DNA of 64,000 nt from Streptomyces coffeae (GTDB taxonomy: Bacteria; Actinomycetota; Actinomycetes; Streptomycetales; Streptomycetaceae). The stretch is taken from positions 248,001 to 312,000 of the forward strand of contig NZ_JAERRF010000003.1 in assembly GCF_016741875.1 (NCBI RefSeq), read 5' to 3'. The position numbers and the translations under genes were made by a program. Positions within the stretch are counted from its first letter, which is position 1, and each line of letters begins with the position of its first letter. Positions 54,436 through 63,343 of the stretch are shown here, in pieces. The notes beneath the pieces were generated by a model that saw nothing but the letters and a program-made list of their open reading frames with translations, searched no databases and was not told where the DNA came from.

Positions 54436-55314
54436 TTACTTCGAGTTCTCGACCGCGTGGCCGCCGAACTGGTTGCGCAGCGCGGCGATCATCTTCATCT
54501 GCGGGGAGTCGTCCTGGCGGGAGGCGAAGCGGGCGAACAGCGACGCGGTGATCGCGGGCAGCGGCACCGCGTTGTCGATCGCGGCCTCCACCGTCCAGCG
54601 GCCCTCGCCGGAGTCCGCCGCGTAGCCCTTCAGCTTGCCCAGGTGCTCGTCATCGTCGAGGGCGCGGACGGCCAGGTCCAGCAGCCAGGAGCGGATGACG
54701 GTGCCCTCCTGCCAGGAGCGGAAGACCTCGCGGACGTCGGTGACGGAGTCCACGGCCTCCAGCAGCTCCCAGCCCTCGGCGAAGGCTTGCATCATCGCGT
54801 ACTCGATGCCGTTGTGGACCATCTTGGCGAAGTGGCCCGCGCCGACCTTGCCCGCGTGGACCGAGCCGTAGTCGCCCTCGGGCTTGAGCGCGTCGAAGAT
54901 CGGCTGGACCTGGGCCACATGCTCGGGTGCACCGCCGTACATCAGCGCGTAGCCGTTCTCCAGGCCCCAGACGCCGCCGGAGACACCGCAGTCGACAAAG
55001 CCGATGCCCCGGGCGTTGAGCTGCTCGGCGTGCTTCTCGTCGTCGGTCCAGCGGGAGTTTCCGCCGTCGACGACGATGTCGCCCGGTGAGAGGAGCTCAG
55101 CCAGCTCATCGATGGTGATCTGGGTGGCAACGCCCGCCGGGACCATGACCCACACCACGCGCGGCCCCTTGAGCTTGCCCACAAGCTCGTCGAGGCTGTG
55201 GACATCGGCGACATCCGGGTTGCGGTCGTATCCGATCACGGTGTGGCCTGCGCGGCGAATGCGCTCGCGCATATTGCCGCCCATCTTGCCGAGGCCGACG
55301 AGACCGAGCTCCAT
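54436..55314 (-). CDS. gnd: 6-phosphogluconate dehydrogenase, decarboxylating (short type)
   Basis: The 292-residue product has the NAD(P)-binding [12 protein letters not shown] at its start, [10 protein letters not shown] (about 88-97), [13 protein letters not shown] and [15 protein letters not shown]. The short GndA-type form lacks the long C-terminal tail of E. coli Gnd. It oxidises 6-phosphogluconate to ribulose-5-phosphate. Its position between recF and dnaN is a known Streptomyces feature. Confidence 0.95.
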   Translation of the reverse strand: MELGLVGLGKMGGNMRERIRRAGHTVIGYDRNPDVADVHSLDELVGKLKGPRVVWVMVPAGVATQITIDELAELLSPGDIVVDGGNSRWTDDEKHAEQLNARGIGFVDCGVSGGVWGLENGYALMYGGAPEHVAQVQPIFDALKPEGDYGSVHAGKVGAGHFAKMVHNGIEYAMMQAFAEGWELLEAVDSVTDVREVFRSWQEGTVIRSWLLDLAVRALDDDEHLGKLKGYAADSGEGRWTVEAAIDNAVPLPAITASLFARFASRQDDSPQMKMIAALRNQFGGHAVENSK

Positions 55315-55418
55315 CAGTTGATCCTTATGCCGTAGACATTGCGTAACGCACCTGAGGCCGAGCCTACGCCCGAGGGTTGCCGCACAGTTGTGGGCTACAC
55401 CCGCTCATTCGCTCGCAC

Positions 55419-56549
55419 TCATCCGCTCAGCCGGACCGGCATGATCAGGTACTTGTACGCCTCGTCCGCCTCGGCGTCGATGGCCGGCTTGCCGCTCAGC
55501 AGGGCGGGCTTGGTGGACGTGGTGAAGGAGAGCTGGGCGACCGGGGAGTCGATCGCGCTGAGGCCGTCCAGCAGGAAGGTCGGGTTGAAGGCGATCGAGA
55601 TGTCGTCACCCTCGAGCTGGGCGTCGACGCGCTCCACAGCCTGTGCGTCGTCGCTCGAACCGGCCTCCAGGATCAGCACCCCCTGCTCGAAGCTGAGCCG
55701 CACCGGGGTGTTGCGCTCGGCGACCAGGGCCACACGCTTGACGGCCTCGACGAACGGGGCGGTCTCGATCACCGCGACGGAGTTGAACTCGGTCGGGAAC
55801 AGGGTGCGGTACTTGGGCAGATCGCCTTCGAGCAGCCGGGTGGTGGTACGCCGCCCGGCGCCCTCGAAGCCGATCAGACCTTCACCGGCGCCTGAACCGG
55901 ACAGCGCGAGCGCGACGGTGTCGCCGCTGGTCAGCGACTTGGCGGTGTCGAGGAGCGTCTTGGCGGGCACCAGGGCGACCGCGGAGATATCGGGGGTCTC
56001 CGGCTTCCACAGGAACTCGCGGACCGCGAAGCGGTAGCGGTCGGTGGAGGCCAGGGTGACGGTGTCGCCCTCGATCTCGATCCGGACGCCGGTGAGCACC
56101 GGGAGGGTGTCGTCACGGCCGGCCGCGATGGCGACCTGGGCGGCGGCGGCGGCGAAGACATCACCGGGGACGGTGCCGGTCGCGGTGGGCATCTGCGGCA
56201 GCGCCGGGTACTCCTCCACAGGCAGGGTGTGGAGGGTGAACCGCGACGAGCCGCAGACGACGGTGACGCGCACACCGTCGCTGGAGATCTCCACAGGGCG
56301 GTTGGGGAGGGCGCGGCAGATATCGGCGAGCAGACGGCCGGAGACGAGGACCGTGCCGTCGTCCTCCACATCGGCTTCCACGGAGACACGGGCCGAGACC
56401 TCGTAGTCGAAGCCGGAGAGGCTGAGCGCGCCGTCCTCCGCCTTCAGCAGGATGCCCGCGAGAACGGGCACCGGCGGACGGGCCGGAAGGCTGCGGGCCG
56501 TCCAGGCCACTGCCTCCGCGAGTACATCGCGCTCCACCCGGATCTTCAC
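55419..56549 (-). CDS. dnaN: DNA polymerase III beta sliding clamp
   Basis: The 376-residue product comprises three clamp domains (VKIRVERDVLAEAVAWTARSLPARPPVPVLAGIL ... FVEAVKRVALVAERNTPVRLSFEQG ... YLIMPVRL). The C-terminal PVRL is the usual hydrophobic peptide-binding groove end. It encircles DNA and tethers the replicative polymerase. GTG 56549 gives the standard length; the frame is open upstream into oriC only by chance. Confidence 0.98.
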   Translation of the reverse strand: MKIRVERDVLAEAVAWTARSLPARPPVPVLAGILLKAEDGALSLSGFDYEVSARVSVEADVEDDGTVLVSGRLLADICRALPNRPVEISSDGVRVTVVCGSSRFTLHTLPVEEYPALPQMPTATGTVPGDVFAAAAAQVAIAAGRDDTLPVLTGVRIEIEGDTVTLASTDRYRFAVREFLWKPETPDISAVALVPAKTLLDTAKSLTSGDTVALALSGSGAGEGLIGFEGAGRRTTTRLLEGDLPKYRTLFPTEFNSVAVIETAPFVEAVKRVALVAERNTPVRLSFEQGVLILEAGSSDDAQAVERVDAQLEGDDISIAFNPTFLLDGLSAIDSPVAQLSFTTSTKPALLSGKPAIDAEADEAYKYLIMPVRLSG

Positions 56550-56679
56550 CGGAACCGCCTCCTGCTGTTGCTGGCTCGCCCTGCTGGCCTTCGTCGTCGG
56601 CTGAGTCGCCGGGGACCAGTCTGACGTACGCCGCCGACAGTCGGTGCGGCTCGGGGTCAAGTCGGCGCCCGGGGTGTCG

Positions 56680-57290
56680 GGCGGCTCGGCCCGAGGTTGT
56701 GCACAGGCCCCACTTCGAAGCGATTTCCCCGCTACATCTCTGTGGTCGTAGTAGTAGGGCTTGTGGAAACCGTGGAAAACTCCGTCGTCCCAGGCCAGGA
56801 GCGGTTTTTTATCCACTGGGCCTGTGGGCGGAGGCCGTGGACAACCGGGGCGATCTGTGGATGCCGGAGAGTTCTGCACATGCGATGCACAGACAACGCC
56901 CGGTTCTCCCCAACGCTGTCCCCAGTTTTACCCAGGTTCCCCACAGCCCAACCCGCCCCCTTGGTGTGATGCCTTTCACTCGAGCCGGTGACCGTGTCCA
57001 TTTCGTTGCCGAACAGTGGACGACGATGGGGAAAAGCTGTGGGCAACCGCCCTCCGCCTGTGGGCGGGCAGTGGACAACGTGATCCACGCCCTGTGGGCA
57101 ACGCGTTCGTCCACAGTCTGTGGACTTCGGTTTGCCACAATTCCACAACCGGCTGACCTCGGTCGACGCCATCCTCACAGCCCAGCCTGTGGATGCGATC
57201 GGGACAACTCACCAGTCCCCAGGGTGTGGACGGGGGATTCGCCGCACAGCTGTGGAGAATCGCTTCGCCCCGACGCGGAATCGAACGGCC
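56680..57290. other. oriC: chromosomal replication origin oriC
   Basis: The non-coding interval between dnaN and dnaA contains about 15-19 matches to the Streptomyces DnaA box (TTGTCCACA and variants) on both strands, for example TGTGGAAAC (56762), GTGGACAA (56837 and 57071), TGTGGATG (56856 and 57188), TGTGGGCAA (57039 and 57093), TCGTCCACAG (57108) and TGTGGACT (57119). Spacing, gene context and the shared pattern of GGGCAA/GGACAA variants fit the known Streptomyces oriC layout with two box groups. The precise edges are approximate. Confidence 0.93.
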
Positions 57291-57307
57291 CGGGCATCGA
57301 ATGACGA

Positions 57308-57342
57308 AGGGCGCCCCGGGAGTTGTTGTCCCGGAGCGCCCT
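57308..57342 (-). terminator. terminator downstream of dnaA
   Basis: The outer arms AGGGCGC and GCGCCCT and inner CCGGGA/TCCCGG pair around a GTTGTTG loop, 47 bases after the dnaA stop, shielding oriC from dnaA transcription. Confidence 0.75.
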
Positions 57343-57388
57343 GAGAGCGGGTCGCGGCAGCCGTGCGTCCGCGCCGTCAGCCGTTCTT

Positions 57389-59281
57389 TCAGCCGTTCTT
57401 GATGCGGTTCGTCAGCTCGGTCACCTGGTTGTAGATGGAGCGCCGCTCGGCCATCAGCGCCCTGATCTTGCGGTCGGCGTGCATGACGGTCGTGTGGTCG
57501 CGGCCGCCGAACTGCGCGCCGATCTTGGGCAGCGACAGATCGGTCAGTTCCCGGCACAGATACATCGCGATCTGCCGCGCGGTGACCAGCACCCGGCTGC
57601 GCGAGGCGCCGCACAGGTCGTCCACCGTGTGTCCGAAGTAGTCGGCGGTCGCGGCCATGATCGCGGTGGCGGTGATCTCCGGGGCCGCGTCCTCGCCGCC
57701 GGGGATCAGGTCCTTCAGGACGATCTCGGTGAGACCGAGGTCCACCGGCTGCCGGTTCAGGCTCGCGAAGGCCGTCACCCGGATCAGCGCGCCCTCCAGC
57801 TCACGGATGTTGCGGGAGATCCGCGAGGCGATGAACTCCAGCACCTCGGGTGGTGCGTTCAGCTGCTCCTGCACCGCCTTCTTCCGGAGGATCGCGATAC
57901 GCGTCTCCAGCTCCGGCGGCTGCACATCCGTGATCAGCCCCCACTCGAAGCGGTTGCGGAGCCGGTCCTCCAGGGTCACCAGCTGCTTGGGCGGCCGGTC
58001 CGAGGACAGCACGATCTGCTTGTTCGCGTTGTGGAGCGTATTGAAGGTGTGGAAGAACTCCTCCTGCGTCGACTCCTTGCTCGCCAGGAACTGGATGTCG
58101 TCGACCAGCAGGATGTCCATGTCGCGGTAGCGCTTGCGGAACGCGTCCGCCTTGCCGTCGCGGATGGAGTTGATGAACTCGTTGGTGAACTCCTCAGAGC
58201 TCACATAGCGCACCCGGGTGCCGGGATAGAGGCTGCGCGCGTAGTGCCCGATCGCATGCAGCAGATGCGTCTTGCCGAGCCCCGACTCCCCGTAGATGAA
58301 CAGCGGGTTGTACGCCTTGGCCGGCGCCTCGGCGACCGCGACCGCCGCGGCGTGCGCGAAACGGTTCGAGGCGCCGATGACAAAGGTGTCGAAGAGGTAC
58401 TTGGGGTTCAGCCGCGCGGTCGGCTCACCGGGGCCGGACGCGGGCGCGGGCTGTGCGGCCAAGGGGCCGGGCGCACCGGTCTGGGAGGGCAGCACGGGCG
58501 GTCCGCCGCGGGCGCGCTCCAGCGGATCGGGAAGATCGTGGCGCTGCTGCTCGTACGGCGGGCGCTCGGGGGCCGCGCCGGGGCCGCCGCCGGGAACGCC
58601 GGTGCCACCCGCGGCACCCGAGCCACCGGGACCACCGCCCGGGCCGGGGCGCTCCATGCCCGGACCCCGGTAGTCGCCGCGCGGCGGCTGCTGGTCGTAC
58701 GGCGGCTGGTCGTAGCCGGAGGGGGGCTGCGAGGAATAGGGGTCGGCCTCGGTGAAGCCGCCGAGCCGGGGCTGCTGCCAGCCGTAGTCGTCCCGCTGGT
58801 GCGGCCAGGCGCCGGGCTCGGGGCGCGGCTGCTGATAGCCGGGGTAGGCGGGGCGGGCGGTGGGCAGCTCATCGGCGGACGGCGGGCGGCCGTAGTGCTC
58901 CCGGCCGTCGTAGCTTTCGTACGCCTCGCGCTGATCCCGGCTCTCATACGTCTCGCGCTGCTCCCGCTGGGGCTGCTGCGGGACGACCGGCTCACCGGCG
59001 GAGTCGTCCACGGTGATCGCGATACGGATGGGGCGGCCGCACTCCCGGCTCAGCGTCTCGCTGACCACCGGGGCGAGCCTGCCCTCCAGTACGCCCTTGG
59101 CGAATTCATTGGGGACGGCCAGCAGAGCGGTGTCTGCGACGAGAGCCAGCGGCTGGCACCGTTTGATCCAGTGTTCGTCCTTGGCCTCGACACCCTGTCC
59201 GCCCTGTCCCGTGCCCTCTCCCAGCAGCCGCTCGAGCACACGTGGCCACACTGCGGCAAGATCGGCGGGTACGTCAGCCAC
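57389..59281 (-). CDS. dnaA: chromosomal replication initiator DnaA
   Basis: The 630-residue product has an N-terminal helicase-interaction domain (about 1-90), a very long, Gly/Pro/Tyr-rich domain II linker (about 105-280) typical of Streptomyces, the AAA+ domain with Walker [19 protein letters not shown] and Walker [14 protein letters not shown], and domain IV with the DNA-binding [24 protein letters not shown] ... [15 protein letters not shown]. It melts oriC at DnaA boxes. GTG 59281 gives the family start [23 protein letters not shown]. Confidence 0.97.
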   Translation of the reverse strand: MADVPADLAAVWPRVLERLLGEGTGQGGQGVEAKDEHWIKRCQPLALVADTALLAVPNEFAKGVLEGRLAPVVSETLSRECGRPIRIAITVDDSAGEPVVPQQPQREQRETYESRDQREAYESYDGREHYGRPPSADELPTARPAYPGYQQPRPEPGAWPHQRDDYGWQQPRLGGFTEADPYSSQPPSGYDQPPYDQQPPRGDYRGPGMERPGPGGGPGGSGAAGGTGVPGGGPGAAPERPPYEQQRHDLPDPLERARGGPPVLPSQTGAPGPLAAQPAPASGPGEPTARLNPKYLFDTFVIGASNRFAHAAAVAVAEAPAKAYNPLFIYGESGLGKTHLLHAIGHYARSLYPGTRVRYVSSEEFTNEFINSIRDGKADAFRKRYRDMDILLVDDIQFLASKESTQEEFFHTFNTLHNANKQIVLSSDRPPKQLVTLEDRLRNRFEWGLITDVQPPELETRIAILRKKAVQEQLNAPPEVLEFIASRISRNIRELEGALIRVTAFASLNRQPVDLGLTEIVLKDLIPGGEDAAPEITATAIMAATADYFGHTVDDLCGASRSRVLVTARQIAMYLCRELTDLSLPKIGAQFGGRDHTTVMHADRKIRALMAERRSIYNQVTELTNRIKNG

Positions 59282-59714
59282 AGGGCACGCTCTCTCACTC
59301 GCTGGGTGGGGGACGCCGACAGGTCCCACGAATGTGTGGTTCTCGGGACGGGCGTGAAGGAATCGGAGCCTGGCCACGGTAGTCAGGCCGGGGTGCACGG
59401 TTCAAGTCGTTGTCCACAGGGTGTGTACAAATGTGCCATGCAATGTCGCCGGGCGTTCCCTTGCCCCCAGGTGACGCGGCGGGTGGCGTGGGTGTGGCGT
59501 CCACCGGTTTGACCGGATGGCGTAACCGCGCGTACCGTAACCAGGTCGAGTTGTCGATGGCTGCTGCCGCCTGCCTCCGATGGGCAAGGATCGCGGACAC
59601 CATGATCCACGATCGTGAAGCGGTGCACTCGGGCGTATTGCGAGCTACTCGTGGGCGCACGGTGACAGCCAGGCGATCTCCCGCCACCACCCGATTCATT
59701 TCTGGAGCCCCCGA
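59282..59714. promoter_or_regulatory. dnaA-rpmH divergent promoter region with DnaA box
   Basis: This 433-base gap carries the divergent promoters of dnaA and rpmH. A perfect DnaA box TTGTCCACA at 59410-59418, 129 bases upstream of the dnaA start, is the expected autoregulation site. No gene is visible within the gap. Confidence 0.7.
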
Positions 59715-59852
59715 GTGAGCAAGCGCACCTTCCAGCCGAACAACCGCCGCCGCGCGAAGACCCACGGCTTCCGGCTGCGTATGCGCACCCGTGCCGGCCG
59801 CGCGATTCTCGCGTCCCGCCGCAGCAAGGGTCGCGCCCGCCTGTCGGCCTGA
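59715..59852 (+). CDS. rpmH: 50S ribosomal protein L34
   Basis: GTG 59715 opens the 45-codon L34 gene: [20 protein letters not shown], ending [11 protein letters not shown]. The product is very basic, with exact family length, and sits in its usual place beside dnaA. rnpA starts 25 bases later. Confidence 0.98.
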   Translation: MSKRTFQPNNRRRAKTHGFRLRMRTRAGRAILASRRSKGRARLSA

Positions 59853-59877
59853 GCAGCCTGACCTCAAGGTCCATGAC

Positions 59878-60261
59878 GTGCTGCCTACCGAGAATCGGCT
59901 GAGGCGGCGCGAGGACTTTGCGGCCGCGGTACGCCGAGGACGCAGGGCCGGTCGCCCGCTCCTTGTCGTGCACTTTCGCAGCGGCCTCACCAGCGGTGAC
60001 AGGGACCCGCACGCATCCGGGGGGAGTGCTCCCCCGGCGCGTGCGGGTTTCGTCGTGAGCAAGGCGGTCGGCGGCGCCGTCGTCCGCAATCTGGTGAAGC
60101 GGAGGCTGCGCCATCTCATGCGGGACCGACTCGATCGTTTTCCCGCAGGTAGCCTTGTGGTCGTACGGGCACTGCCCGGTGCGGGTGAGGCGGGTCACGA
60201 CCAGCTGGCCCGCGATCTCGACACGGCGGTGCAGCGGCTACTGGGAGGGGTGCCGCGATGA
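59878..60261 (+). CDS. rnpA: ribonuclease P protein component
   Basis: The 127-residue basic product has the RNase P protein signature [28 protein letters not shown] (about 60-88) and starts [14 protein letters not shown]. With the RnpB RNA it matures tRNA 5' ends. A 15-residue Gly/Asp/Pro insertion (about 41-57) interrupts the N-terminal part, as is common in Streptomyces. GTG 59878 gives this start. The stop overlaps yidD (ATGA). Confidence 0.95.
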   Translation: MLPTENRLRRREDFAAAVRRGRRAGRPLLVVHFRSGLTSGDRDPHASGGSAPPARAGFVVSKAVGGAVVRNLVKRRLRHLMRDRLDRFPAGSLVVVRALPGAGEAGHDQLARDLDTAVQRLLGGVPR

Positions 60262-60575
60262 AGTACCCGCTGCTGTGGTTGATCAAGCTGTACCAGTGGA
60301 CCATCAGCCCCATGCTGGGACCGGTCTGCAAGTACTACCCGTCGTGCTCGCACTATGGCTACACGGCCATTGACCGGCACGGCGCGGTGAAAGGAACGGC
60401 GCTGACGGCCTGGCGCATTCTGCGCTGCAACCCGTGGTCGCTCGGTGGCGTCGACCACGTCCCGCCCCGGAAGCGTCCGGTGTGGCACCAGCGGCTGCGG
60501 AACCGCCTCGGCGGGCATCCGGCTGTGGAGCCTGCCGCACAGCCCGAGACCCAGCCCAATGCCCAAGGAGCCTGA
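60258..60575 (+). CDS. yidD: membrane protein insertion efficiency factor YidD
   Basis: The 105-residue product has the YidD core ([38 protein letters not shown] ... [15 protein letters not shown]) with its conserved cysteines. It assists YidC in membrane-protein insertion. It is coupled to rnpA by ATGA and lies 3 bases before yidC. Confidence 0.95.
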   Translation: MKYPLLWLIKLYQWTISPMLGPVCKYYPSCSHYGYTAIDRHGAVKGTALTAWRILRCNPWSLGGVDHVPPRKRPVWHQRLRNRLGGHPAVEPAAQPETQPNAQGA

Positions 60576-60578
60576 TTC

Positions 60579-61715
60579 GTGGACACGATCCTCGGCCCTC
60601 TTTATTACGTAGTTTCCTGGATCATCGTCCAGTTCCACTCGTTCTACAGCCTCATCTTTGACCGGGACAGTGGCTGGGCGTGGGGTCTGTCGATCGTTTC
60701 CCTGGTGGTGCTGATCCGGATCTGCCTGATCCCGCTCTTTGTGAAGCAGATCAAGGCGACCCGGAACATGCAGGCGCTCCAGCCGAAGATGAAGGCGATC
60801 CAGGAGCGCTACAAGAGCGACCGGCAGCGTCAGTCCGAAGAGATGATGAAGCTCTACAAGGAGACGGGTACCAACCCGCTCTCGAGCTGTCTCCCGATCC
60901 TGGCGCAGTCGCCGTTCTTCATCGCGCTCTACCAGGTGCTCAACCACATCGCGAACGGCAAGACGGTCGCCTTCATCGACCAGCCGCTGCTGGAGAGCGC
61001 CCGTAACGCCCATATCTTCGGCGCTCCGCTGTCCGTGAAGTTCATGGACTCGGCCTCGAAGGTCGAGTCGCTGGGCGCTTCCCTCACGGACGTCCGGGTC
61101 GTGACGATCACCATGATCATCCTGATGTCGGCGTCGCAGTTCTTCACCCAGCGCCAGCTGATGACCAAGAACGTCGACCTCACGGTGAAGACGCCGTTCA
61201 TGCAGCAGCAGAAGATGCTGATGTACGTCTTCCCCATCATGTTCGCCGTCTTCGGCATCAACTTCCCGGTCGGTGTCCTCGTCTACTGGCTGACCACCAA
61301 CGTCTGGACCATGGGCCAGCAGATGTTCGTCATCCGCCGGAACCCCACCCCGGGCAGCGTCGCCTTCCAGGCCCGCCAGGAGCGGCTGCGGGAGAAGGGC
61401 AAGCTGAAGGAGGAGCCTGCCGAGGTCGCCGCCAAGGAGGCCGCCGAGACCGCGCGGGCCAACCGTCAGCAGCCCAAGCGCCAGACCAAGTCGCAGCGCA
61501 CCGCGGGCAGCACCCAGGGCCAGGGCCGCGCCAGGGCGCAGTCCGGTGGCACCGCGAAGACCTCGATTGCCAAGGAGTCCGGCAAGGGCGAGGCAGAGAA
61601 GCCGGAGAAGAAGGCGGCGCAGGGCGGCAAGCCGGCCGGCGGCGGCTCCTCCCGCACCACGAAGTCCGGGCAGCGCAAGGGCCAGCAGCGCCCCAAGCAC
61701 CCCTCCAAGAAGTAA
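60579..61715 (+). CDS. yidC: membrane protein insertase YidC/Oxa1 family
   Basis: The 378-residue product has about five membrane helices: [43 protein letters not shown] (with the insertase groove arginine), [37 protein letters not shown] and [31 protein letters not shown] long Lys/Gln/Ala-rich cytoplasmic tail (about 265-378) follows and probably contacts the ribosome. It lacks the large periplasmic domain of Gram-negative YidC. GTG 60579 follows an AAGGAG. Confidence 0.96.
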   Translation: MDTILGPLYYVVSWIIVQFHSFYSLIFDRDSGWAWGLSIVSLVVLIRICLIPLFVKQIKATRNMQALQPKMKAIQERYKSDRQRQSEEMMKLYKETGTNPLSSCLPILAQSPFFIALYQVLNHIANGKTVAFIDQPLLESARNAHIFGAPLSVKFMDSASKVESLGASLTDVRVVTITMIILMSASQFFTQRQLMTKNVDLTVKTPFMQQQKMLMYVFPIMFAVFGINFPVGVLVYWLTTNVWTMGQQMFVIRRNPTPGSVAFQARQERLREKGKLKEEPAEVAAKEAAETARANRQQPKRQTKSQRTAGSTQGQGRARAQSGGTAKTSIAKESGKGEAEKPEKKAAQGGKPAGGGSSRTTKSGQRKGQQRPKHPSKK

Positions 61716-61730
61716 CGAAGGAGTCCATCC

Positions 61731-62240
61731 GTGACGGAAGGCACCACCCCGGCCGCCGAGGGTGTCGACACCCTGACCCGCCTGGAACAGGAAGGGGAGA
61801 TCGCTGCCGACTACCTCGAGGGGCTGCTGGACATCGCGGACCTCGACGGCGACATCGACATGGACGTCGAGGCCGATCGCGCAGCGGTGTCGATCATCAG
61901 CGAATCGACCAGCCGTGATCTTCAGAAGCTGGTCGGCCGCGACGGCGAGGTGTTGGAGGCTCTTCAGGAGCTGACCCGCCTCGCGGTCCACCGGGAGACC
62001 GGCGACCGCAGTCGGCTGATGCTCGACATCGCCGGATTCCGGGCCCGTAAGCGCACCGAGCTCACCGCGCTCGGCACCAAGGCCGCGGAAGAGGCGAAGG
62101 GCACCGGTCAGCCGGTGAAGCTCAAGGCGATGACGCCCTTCGAGCGGAAGGTCGTGCACGACGCGGTGGCCGCCGCAGGGCTGCGCAGCGAGTCCGAGGG
62201 CGAGGAGCCCCAGCGCTGCGTGGTCGTGCTCCCGGCCTGA
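61731..62240 (+). CDS. jag: Jag/KhpB-type RNA-binding protein (KH and R3H)
   Basis: The 169-residue product has an acidic N-terminus, a KH-II domain (about 50-100; ISESTSRDLQKLVGRDGEVLEALQELTRLAVHRETGDRSRLMLDI) and an R3H domain (about 130-165; MTPFERKVVHDAVAAAGLRSESEG). KhpB-type proteins bind RNA and influence cell-wall growth. It follows yidC by 15 bases in the rpmH operon. Confidence 0.92.
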   Translation: MTEGTTPAAEGVDTLTRLEQEGEIAADYLEGLLDIADLDGDIDMDVEADRAAVSIISESTSRDLQKLVGRDGEVLEALQELTRLAVHRETGDRSRLMLDIAGFRARKRTELTALGTKAAEEAKGTGQPVKLKAMTPFERKVVHDAVAAAGLRSESEGEEPQRCVVVLPA

Positions 62241-62262
62241 CCCGGTCCGGCTTCATTGCACA

Positions 62263-62290
62263 CGGCCCCGTCTGCGCGCAGACGGGGCCG
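62263..62290 (+). terminator. terminator after jag
   Basis: The arms CGGCCCCGTCTGC (62263-62275) and GCAGACGGGGCCG (62278-62290) are perfect complements, 22 bases after the stop, followed by AATCTTGT. Confidence 0.8.
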
Positions 62291-62350
62291 AATCTTGTCA
62301 GCCTTGCATCAGCGTTCAGCCACAGTGTTCGGTACGGAAGGACGGTCCCC

Positions 62351-63064
62351 GTGACGGAAGCAGCGGAGCTCCCCCCGGCGCCCGACGAGGCGAGGGAGGT
62401 ATTCGGTGAGCGCTTCCCGGAGGCTGTCCGCTACGGAGAGCTGCTGGCCGATGTCGGGGTGACCCGCGGGCTGATCGGCCCGCGCGAGGTGCCGAGGCTG
62501 TGGGAGCGGCATCTGCTGAACTGCGCCGTGCTCTCCGAAGTGGTGCCGGAGGGGGTCACCGTCTGCGATGTGGGCTCGGGCGCCGGGCTGCCCGGTATCC
62601 CGCTCGCCCTGACCCGGCCGGATCTGCGGATCACGCTGCTGGAGCCCCTGCTGCGGCGTACCAACTTCCTCCAGGAAGTGGTGGAGCTACTGGGACTCGA
62701 CCATGTGACGGTGGTGCGTGGCCGCGCCGAGGAGGTCCTGGGCAAGCTGCCTCCGGTCCATGTGGTGACCGCACGGGCGGTGGCTCCACTGGACCGGCTG
62801 GCGGGCTGGGGAGTTCCGCTGCTGCGTCCCTACGGAGAGATGCTCCTGCTGAAGGGCGACACCGCCGAGGAGGAGCTCAAGCACGCCCGTGCGGCACTGG
62901 GGAAGCTGGGTGTGGTGGGCACCTCGGTGCTGCATGTCGGCGAGGGGGTGGTCGACCCGCTGTCCACCGTGGTGCGGGTCGAGGTCGGGGAGAGCCCTGG
63001 AGGTGTGCGTTTCGCCGCCAAGCGAGCCAAGGCGGCGCGACGGAGTCCGCGGCGCAGGCCCTGA
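62351..63064 (+). CDS. rsmG: 16S rRNA (guanine527-N7)-methyltransferase RsmG
   Basis: The 237-residue product is a Rossmann-fold SAM methyltransferase: RLWERHLLNCAVLSEVVPEG, motif I VCDVGSGAGLPGIPLAL (about 70-86) and VVTARAVAPLDRLAGWGVPLLRPYG. It methylates G527 of 16S rRNA; its loss gives low-level streptomycin resistance and altered antibiotic production in Streptomyces. GTG 62351 follows GGAAGGACGG. Confidence 0.96.
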   Translation: MTEAAELPPAPDEAREVFGERFPEAVRYGELLADVGVTRGLIGPREVPRLWERHLLNCAVLSEVVPEGVTVCDVGSGAGLPGIPLALTRPDLRITLLEPLLRRTNFLQEVVELLGLDHVTVVRGRAEEVLGKLPPVHVVTARAVAPLDRLAGWGVPLLRPYGEMLLLKGDTAEEELKHARAALGKLGVVGTSVLHVGEGVVDPLSTVVRVEVGESPGGVRFAAKRAKAARRSPRRRP

Positions 63065-63201
63065 GCTGATCCGGTGGCGCAGCCGATGTGATTCGTATGT
63101 GAAGTGCCCTCCGTACGGAGGGCCGGAGTGCTCCATACAAGCTGCCTAAACTACGCAATCCGGAGTGTCGCGGCAGATCGCCAGGTCCATCCATGCATCG
63201 T

Positions 63202-63215
63202 GTTTCACGTGAAAC
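63202..63215. promoter_or_regulatory. parS: parS site
   Basis: The perfect 14-base palindrome GTTTCACGTGAAAC is the Streptomyces parS consensus bound by ParB. It lies in the rsmG-parA gap, about 6 kb from oriC. Confidence 0.95.
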
Positions 63216-63343
63216 GTCGCTCCCTGCTGCATGGAATCATCAGTCGCGGTCGTGCGGCGGCCTCGCCCCGCGACCGCCGACCCCGTAAGGACGTGGATTC
63301 ATCCACAGGAGAACGGGCCTCGCTGGTTCACGACCCCAAAAGC

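Noticed and set aside
57323..59512. Plus-strand open frame (729 codons) opposite dnaA
   Set aside because: Antisense shadow of dnaA, and it also crosses the dnaA start and its upstream region.
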